Assembly (NCBI RefSeq): GCF_910592395.1
Contig: NC_088310.1
Location: forward strand, 13,769,501-13,833,500
Length of the DNA: 64,000 nucleotides
Direction: 5' to 3'
DNA from: Lineus longissimus
Taxonomy: Eukaryota > Nemertea > Pilidiophora > Heteronemertea > Lineidae
The notes below the pieces were generated by a model. That model was not told the DNA's origin. It ran no database searches and saw only the letters and a program-made list of their open reading frames with translations. A program made the position numbers and the translations under genes. Positions 57,610-64,000 of this stretch are shown here, piece after piece; position 1 is the first letter of the stretch; each line of letters begins with the position of its first letter.

Positions 57610-58187
57610 TAGCCAGTGAAAGGGCTAAATTGTAAAATATATAGCCAAGGCCAACTGTTAATAATCATAGCGAACGCTGTACGGGCCTGAAAAGTAAATG
57701 AACTAAGCCAACAAAGAATCCACTAGGCATAGTGGGATAATTGTTATACGGGCTAAAGAACACCTCCTAAAAACGTGGCAGAAAACCATAAGATATTGCC
57801 CAGATGGCCGATAAGCATACCGGACCCTGCCATTAGTAACTGAGGTAGATAGCCAAGGTGCTAATCTAGCTAGCTACAGAGCCAGCAGAGACTCCACTGG
57901 GCATAGTGGAGTAGCTGCTATACGGGCTAACTACGCAAAGAGGGGTGTCGTAGACCCCCACCCCGAAAAGACCAACAATATAGCGATCGTGGCTAAAATA
58001 ACTACTATAGTAAGGGCAAGAAGTGCTATACGGGCAACGCAAGAAAACGTGCCAGCAAAAAGACGGATATACGTTTAATCCCAATAAAATGTACATGTGT
58101 TAACCTGTCGAGAGTAAGCCAACCGCCCGCATGGAAGTCGCCGAACCCTCAGACAGATCGAGTCTAATGAAGAATGGAGCCTGAAGC
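57610..58187. repeat. Spacer with degenerate repeats between SGNH and gag ORFs
   Basis: Phrases such as CACTGGGCATAGTGGAGTAG with CTATACGGGCTAA (57718, 57892) and CAGATGGCCGATAAGCATACC (57512, 57801) recur. CGCCCGCATGGAA near 58120 also occurs in the 3' tandem repeats at 52.9-53.5 kb, a possible trace of the split terminal repeats. Confidence 0.6.
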
Positions 58188-58841
58188 CTAATACTGATAA
58201 CTCCAGCGATTTTCATGATGGAGCCGATTAGAGTACTTCATAATCACGCCTCTCATCTCCCTGAAGTACTTCTTCATGCCCTGCTGATTTAGGTGAACTC
58301 CATCAGAAAATTCTATTGCGGCGGGACCAGTTTGAGGGCCTTGAATGGAGAAGAACTCCCAAAAATGCAGCCGCTTACCATCCATGAAATTGCTGAGACG
58401 AAAGTTAAGATCTTTCGCCTTAGCCTCAAATTCCTGCTCAGAAATACCAAATTTCAGAGTACCATCATGCTTGATGCTATAGCGTTTCAATGTACCGCAT
58501 GCAATGAAGTGCTGCACGCCATAGTGTTCAGTGAGCAACACACCGAAATCGTAAATGTCTGCCGCCGTCGACAGACTATCCCGTTTGGCGAGGTCATTAC
58601 CGCCTGCATGACATACAACGATATCAGGAACCGACCGCCTGATGCTTGGTTCGTATTTTGAACCAAGGGAAGGCGCAGTTAAACCACCGAAGCCGTGGAT
58701 GTCAACACGAGCAAACTCGTAATCTAGACCGAGATTCAAACGGTGGCGATCGACAAATTGGTCAAACTCGCCCCGCTCTTGTACGAATTGGCCTAATCTT
58801 TTAACGAAGCTACTCCCTACGATCTTAACTGACAGTGCCAT
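58188..58841 (-). CDS. SGNH/GDSL-like hydrolase ORF of the retrotransposon
   Basis: 217 residues from MALSVKIVGSSFVKRL. Block I is VGSSF (nucleophile Ser about residue 11, GSS for GDS). A Gly-rich block II lies in DIHGFGGLTA, block III is HAGGNDLAKR (oxyanion Asn in GGND), and block V is FSDGVHLNQQGMKKY (catalytic Asp and His). All four invariant residues are present, so it is probably an active esterase-type fold. It is co-oriented with gag-RT-YR and starts 1.4 kb upstream of gag. Hydrolase ORFs have been reported in some Ngaro elements. Its job in the life cycle is unknown. An in-frame ATG 33 bp further upstream (58874) is an alternative start. Confidence 0.85.
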   Translation of the reverse strand: MALSVKIVGSSFVKRLGQFVQERGEFDQFVDRHRLNLGLDYEFARVDIHGFGGLTAPSLGSKYEPSIRRSVPDIVVCHAGGNDLAKRDSLSTAADIYDFGVLLTEHYGVQHFIACGTLKRYSIKHDGTLKFGISEQEFEAKAKDLNFRLSNFMDGKRLHFWEFFSIQGPQTGPAAIEFSDGVHLNQQGMKKYFREMRGVIMKYSNRLHHENRWSYQY

Positions 58842-58874
58842 TGTATACTTGCCTAGTAATACTATGCGAAACAC

Positions 58875-60607
58875 GCCAAAAACGAAATGAAACGGGCACG
58901 AAAACGAATAGCAAAATTGTGATATTTTAAACGTGAAGTAGCTTAGTGTAAAATTTAGAGCAAGAATGATGCCCAGGAATCTGGGCCACCGAGCTTGTTC
59001 ATGCTAGGGCGTGATTGGCTACCCATGTCACGTGAGGATGCTGAAAGAAGCTGATTGGCTGATGTTTGTGCAGCTCAGCGTGCAAACTGACCTGGGAGAG
59101 CATGGTAATTAGTTATTAGCATGATACAACAAAGATAAAGAAAAAGCGGGAAAATTACAATAGGGCCTAGAGGAGATCCACAAATGCTTTCTCCCAATAC
59201 AGGTATTAACAGAAACTAGCATAACCCGTGTAGTGGGCATAATTCGGGTGGTAGCTAGAGTTGAAAGGCAGGCCTATATTATCATAGGTTGTGCCACTGA
59301 CCGTGTTTTGTTTGTCATCCGTTCAGTATGTACACACATTTTTCCAATTTGTTAGATACCCCCCCCCCCCCCCGTGTACACATAGGTGATACAAAGTAAT
59401 GTACAGCAAATTAATGTATTGGAGTACGCAAAATGGCCCCTATATCGTAACCATGGTTACTGAAATGTAAAAACCAAACTTTGAAGAAATCGGCCCGGTA
59501 GTTTCTGGAGTCACCCAAAAGGCCAGGTGTGGGGGCGTTGCCGGACACGCATTTATTTCTTTATTGACTTTTGTCTTTTGCATGATAGGACCCAGCCGGC
59601 TACCACCACCCTCGGCTAGGCCTACCTATTTCCGGACAATATCACTGAACGAACATACGAACGTAAATGAGTGCAACCTTTGTACATGTAAGTTGCTGGG
59701 CGACTGGCGTTGGTTGACAATGACACGCTGATCATTGCTGATGGATTGGTGCTTGTCCGTTGGCATTGGTGGTGTAGGGCGCGCGATCTATTGGGCCAGG
59801 CGATATGCTAGGCCTACACCGCGCCGTCGCGACTCAACTTGTCGGCGCGGCGGTGGATCGATCAGATATTCCGGCATGCAGTCATTATTTGTGGGAAATT
59901 TCCTTTTTAGAACGACAAAATTGCTCAACATGCAGTCGACAAATTCAACTTGGACAATCTCGCAAATTCGCACGAACGGTGTGATTCTCTCTGTGATGAC
60001 GTCATTAGCAACGCGTAGAGAAACTTCCAGCGAAATCGCAAATGAGTGCTTTAGCAAGTGAGTTCTTGCGTTTTCCTGACAAATGCAAGAATAAATTGGC
60101 CGCTGACTTTGACAAATGGTGCCGAGGAAGCAAGTTTAAAAATGCATGTCGAATCGTATAGTCGAATCGAGGGCTTAAAAAGAAGTTGCAAAATGGTCGA
60201 TCTTCAAAAATTTACTGACACTTGCTGCGAAAACATGGCGGTCGGAGTAAGACTGAGACGGGGAAAAATCTATATAAAATCTTTAAATTTTAATACTTTT
60301 CATGTATGATTAGCGATTTGAACTATACGTTGCATCAGGAGAGTATATTCCAAACAACCATGCCGAATTTCGAGGCAAAACAACATCGGCAAGTGTGAGT
60401 TTATTCGTCCCCCTTCCAGTATTATTATATAGATATGTTTTTTATCGCGTACGTACGAGATAGTATCACGTAATAACGCGATAATTCGCGCTATTGCGTA
60501 CGTGCGTGATACTAACGCGTAATTACGAGAAAACTATCTCGTAATTACTGTTGACGTTGCCATGATGGGGGGGGGGGGGGGGAGTTTCACTGAAACTATA
60601 GCTTAAG
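58875..60607. other. No gene recognised; promoter-like CCAAT/E-box cluster at 59011-59060
   Basis: Two GATTGGCT boxes (59013, 59053; CCAAT on the minus strand) flank a CACGTG (59029-59034), 170-210 bp upstream of the SGNH ORF on its strand. They may form the element's promoter. Further right, 59.36 kb has a run of 14 C, 60.57 kb a run of 14 G, and 60.44-60.55 kb a quasi-palindromic block of GCGTAATTACGAG-like words. No protein-coding exon was identified. Confidence 0.4.
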
Positions 60608-60808
60608 TGGGGAAAAATAGACAGATAAACCACGTTTTTCGTTACCGCCAGGAAGATGACAAACTCGCCTCCGCTTTATTCAGAAACACTGGAGAGCAGT
60701 TGATGCATACACATATATATATATATGTATATATGGCAGCACGATACAGAAAGGTACACAAACACTTAAAAGGAAAGTCAACTCATACATGAAGTTTACA
60801 CTCCAACA
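60608..60808 (-). repeat. Ty1/copia 3' LTR, ~201 bp
   Basis: On the minus strand TTTAAGTGGGGG (polypurine tract) is followed by TGTTGGAGTGTAAACTTCAT, a typical copia LTR start. The LTR holds a TATATATATAT tract and GAATAAAG (poly(A) signal) and probably ends TTTTTCCCCA at 60608. The left edge is inferred from TG...CA only, because the other LTR is outside the window. Confidence 0.65.
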
Positions 60809-60896
60809 CCCCCACTTAAACTTTATAATGTAAAGTCCTAAGTGTCTATAAATTCGCAAACACTACAAGTTGCAAGGAATGAAAAATGAAAATAAC

Positions 60897-63800
60897 TTAT
60901 TTACAAGTCTGACAATCTATGTCAGGTACTGGTATGACAGTCATCCATGAGAGTGTATGACGGTCAAAAGACTGTGAATCTATAATGTCTATGGTACCTT
61001 CAGGATTACCTAGCATCTTAGAATCCTGCGATCGCCCTGACAATTTTTGCATCCTGAACCTGGAAACAGGTTTTGTGAACACGTCAGCAACATTATCCTC
61101 TGATGGAACATAGACAAGGTGCAGTAATCCATTCTTTACTTCGGACCTGATAAAATGGTATTTGATGTCTACATGCTTAGTCCTCTGATGATGTACAGGA
61201 TTTTGAGCTAACGCTATCGCTTCCTGGTTGTCACAATACATACAAACTTGTTCAAGTTTCTTCCCAGTCATACTCTGGTACAATTGTAACAAGAATTTTT
61301 GCTTCTTGGGTGGCAGCAGCGAGGGCCATATATTCCGCCTCACAAGTTGACAATGCAACAGTTTGTTGCTCTTTGCTTTTCCATGAAACCAATGGCCCCT
61401 CAGTAGAAAACTGAAATCCGTAGCCTGAAATACTACGCCGGTTCCCGATGGAACTGCCCCAATCAGCATCACAGTAACCGACTAATGATAAATCATCAGC
61501 CTTCCTGTACACTAAACCTTGGTTCAATGTGCCCTTTAAATACCTAAGGACATGCTTTGCCATCGTCAGATCTTCAACAGTTGGGCTAGCCAAGTGTTGG
61601 CCGGGACAGCTTGGTTACTACATAACAGAGATCTGGCCTGGTGGCCGTCATTACATAGATGAGACTTCCCACAATTTCTCTGTAATTCTTGGCATCAACA
61701 AGCTCTGAGTTCACAACATTTGTTTTGCCAACTTCACATGGAGTAGCCCTTGGCTTGGAGTAAGTCATGCCAAACCTTGACAGTAGTTTTTAGCTCACCT
61801 CTTAGCAGTTTGGGCCAATATGATTCACCACTTGACCACCAGGGGGCAAAATCCAAAAACCTTAAAAATGTGATTATTCCTTAACTTCTTGCCCGATTAC
61901 CACCAATTTGATATCATGGATACATCTAACCACCATACAGTATATGTCACACAGGTTTTTAATTTGACCTTCTTGTCAAGGTCACAGAGGTCAAATGACG
62001 TAAATTCGCCGTCAGGACGTAACTATGGCACGTTTCTTAAACTGCAATGACTATTGATCACAAATTAAGTACACGTGTACCCCTTGGTCAGGTGATCTCA
62101 GGTACCGAAGTTTGGTGCGATCTGATTTGCCGTTTTGCCTCCAGAGAGGGGGCCAAATCCTAAATTCATCAAAATGCCATTATTCCTAGTAATGACTTGC
62201 CCGATTGGCACCAATTTTATATCATAGGTACATCTAATTCTAACAACCATTCAATGTATCACCCGGGTCTTCTTTGATTTGACCTACTTTTCAAGGTCAC
62301 AGAGGTCGAATGTACTGTAAATTGGCCATTTTGGGGAAATTGTAATTGCTTGGACCTACATCAAACCTAACACTACATGACACAATACCATGCTCTTTAT
62401 CCATCTTTCCTCCACATGAGGTGAGCACAATGGCCCTGGCCATTTCATTCAACATACCTAGACTGGTTCATTTCAATAGTACCCGTGTCACTCTGGGAAA
62501 ACTCAATCCCAAGAAATAGGAAATTTTCCCAAGGTCTTTTATCTTGAACCTCCTACTAAGTGGCTTACTAAGTGCCTCTTTCACACTCTTCAGTTTAAAG
62601 TAGTTGTTTGACGCAATAAGAATATCATCTACCCACACTATTACTATAGTGATTTCCTGGCCAGAGATTCTTACATATACACAGTTGTCAGCAGGTGACT
62701 GCTCTAAACCTTGCTCAATCAGATGTGAGTGAAGCAAACCATTCCAATTCTTACCACTCTGTTTCAGTCCATACAGAGATTTGTTTAACTTGTAGACCAG
62801 TTTTTCACCAGCCTGTCCCTCTTGGACAAAACCTTCAGGCTGTTCTACATATATCAAGCAGTCTATGGGGGCATTCAAATAAGCGGTTTTGACATCCATT
62901 TGATGTATCTTCAAGTCAAACTGTGCAGCCAACTGCATTAACATTCGAATGGAAGTCATGCGAGCTGTAGGGGAGAATGTTTCATAATAATCGATTCCAG
63001 GGAGTTGCGAATATCCCTTAGCCACATAGCGGGCTTTGTACTGCTCCTCATTGTTGGAGCCGAGTTTAAGGGCATACACCCAACGTCCCCCCCCCCTACT
63101 TTTCTGCCTTCTGGGAAGGGCGTAAGTTCAAATGTTTCATTCTCCCTTAGAGCTTGCATTTCTGCATCCATGGCTTTTTGCCACCGTTCTGACTTGGTAC
63201 ATGTCATTGCCTCATGGTGAGTTTTTGGAACCTCACCTAACTTATAGCAGTAGTCAAAAGGGTAGTTTACACAATTGTCTTCAGTTTCAAGACTGGAGTC
63301 TTCAGTTGCATAATCTTGCAAATACTTTGGCCTTGCACGCTCTCTAATCGGATACCTTCTAGTCTCCCCCAGGGGATTTGCATTTGGTGCAGCATCGCCA
63401 GCTGGTTGAATCCCATTGTTTTGATTAATATTAGGGCCCACATTGAGGACATTATGATCAAGTGGTCTTTCAGCATTGGCACCTTGCTCACCATTCTGCA
63501 AATCTCCTAGTTCAGCGTTGTCATTGTGCACATCAACCTGTACATTTGGTACTACATCATCATCATGTACATCTACATCATCAACTTCCACATTAGTTTG
63601 AATTTTACCAGAAACTTCATCAGGGGATCAACTGAACACACAAATTTGACACACCTCACTCTTTTAACTTTCTTGGTTTCAGGTACATACACAAGATAGG
63701 CTGGGCTGCCTTTATCGTAGCCTACAAATACACCCTTTGAGCACCTAGGGTCTAACTTCTTGCATCCCTGTTCATAGGATTAACATTCAGATCCAAACAC

Positions 63801-63910
63801 AGCCATGCGTGACAGGTCAGGTTTACGTCCAGTCATCCCAAAATATGGGGTCTGCCCGATACGACTATTGTAGCATCGATTTCTGATAAAGGCTGCTGCC
63901 ATTACAGCAC
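60897..63910 (-). pseudogene. pol: Ty1/copia pol (integrase C-term, RT, RNase H), interrupted
   Basis: Minus-strand order: integrase end (FIRNRCYNSRIGQTPYFGMT, then KGVFVGYDKGSPAYLVY, with a TAA at about 63780); an acidic linker and RYPIRERARPK (63.3 kb); RT (ARYVAKGYSQLPGIDYYETF, MDVKTAYLNAP, KSLYGLKQSGKNW, VWVDDILIAS, 62.6-63.05 kb); then FLG. After a 656-bp insertion come KLLSRFGMTYSKPRATPCEV, RPDLCYVV and RNase H (SLVGYCDADWGSS, STCEAEYMAL). Breaks: a shift in a poly-C run at about 63090, a shift near 62515, the insertion, and shifts near 61600 and 61450. The YVDD-class box (VDD) itself is intact. Confidence 0.9.
61792..62447 (-). repeat. Composite repeat, copy i, inserted in copia
   Basis: On the minus strand it begins TGAAATGGCCAGGGCCATTG followed by TGCTCACC and ends AGGTGAGCT. 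It splits the copia frame between YVE and KLLSRFG codons. Removing it restores the copia reading frame with an apparent AA duplication. Two monomers carry CCACCAGGGGGC (61836) and AAGGTCACAGAGGTCAAATG (61977). Confidence 0.9.
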
Positions 63911-63914
63911 AGGG

Positions 63915-64000
63915 CCAGGGTCCATATTTATAAAACTTCTTAACTTAAGTATAAAAACGCACTAAGTGACTTGCTAACTTAAGTGCCTCACTTAAGTTGG
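63915..64000. repeat. ACTTAAGT-rich sequence cut by window end
   Basis: The word CTTAAGT/ACTTAAG occurs five times in the last 75 bp and breaks the copia integrase reading. It is probably the terminal repeat of another insertion continuing beyond the window. Confidence 0.4.

Larger units (their letters stand above)
52861..58874 (-). mobile_element. Ngaro/DIRS-like tyrosine-recombinase retrotransposon with SGNH ORF
   Basis: In minus-strand order: SGNH hydrolase (58841-58188), a repeat-rich spacer (58187-57610), gag (57462-56917 and 56866-56012), RT-RNase H (56163-54460), tyrosine recombinase (54532-53562) and a tandem-repeat 3' region. A YR in place of a DDE integrase, together with an RT of the DIRS/Ngaro type and no visible methyltransferase, points to the Ngaro group. 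RT is intact; gag and YR each carry a frameshift. The 5' boundary is not defined. Confidence 0.85.

Overview
The window is animal nuclear DNA: AT-rich, split genes with GT-AG introns, and packed with eukaryotic transposable elements. The only recognisable host gene is FANCM, of which three helicase exons lie on the minus strand (about 25.7-38.1 kb). The mix of elements (Ngaro/DIRS-type YR retrotransposon, BEL/Pao, Ty1/copia, a FLYWCH-MULE) and the dispersed repeats fit a marine invertebrate. An echinoderm or hemichordate is my best guess, and it is inference only.

Layout. 0-4.7 kb: intergenic DNA, an SGNH/CCHC fragment, a tandem ~420-bp repeat and a TIR element. 4.7-7.1 kb: a complete-looking MULE DNA transposon, with a transposase of FLYWCH plus DDE residues, ~175-195-bp terminal inverted repeats made of tandem motifs, and a 10-bp target duplication. 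8.7-8.9 kb: a small acidic exon. 10.0-10.9 kb: a 146-bp satellite. 11.7-14.1 kb: a decayed two-exon gene of an uncharacterised zinc-motif family that looks transposase-like. 15.4-23.1 kb: a dead BEL/Pao retrotransposon whose 5' LTR is reduced to about 21 bp. 25.3-25.5 kb: a LINE 3' stub. 25.7-38.1 kb: FANCM exons separated by 4.2- and 7.4-kb introns filled with a composite repeat. 39.6-40.5 kb: a non-autonomous element with the same design as the MULE (tandem-motif TIRs, 10-bp TSD). 41.8-43.9 kb and 46.8-49.7 kb: more MITE-like and composite repeats, one carrying an EEP endonuclease remnant. 50.5 kb: a candidate CRE promoter and first exon. 51.2-51.9 kb: a large, nearly perfect hairpin with CACGTG boxes. 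52.9-58.9 kb (minus): a Ngaro/DIRS-like retrotransposon with SGNH hydrolase, gag, RT-RNase H and tyrosine recombinase. 60.6-64.0 kb (minus): a Ty1/copia element that runs off the window and is interrupted by a composite repeat.

Most interesting: (i) two elements sharing a design of TIRs built from tandem TTTCGC(C)TAC-type motifs and flanked by 10-bp duplications; (ii) a dispersed composite repeat with a palindromic start, CTCF-like and nuclear-receptor DR3-like motifs in each monomer, whose boundaries are set exactly by its insertion into copia; (iii) a Ngaro-type element led by an SGNH hydrolase ORF; (iv) a zinc-motif family with RNase H-like landmarks; (v) a textbook ubiquitin-interacting motif in the FANCM N-terminus. 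Statements about families come from memory of those families; no search was run.
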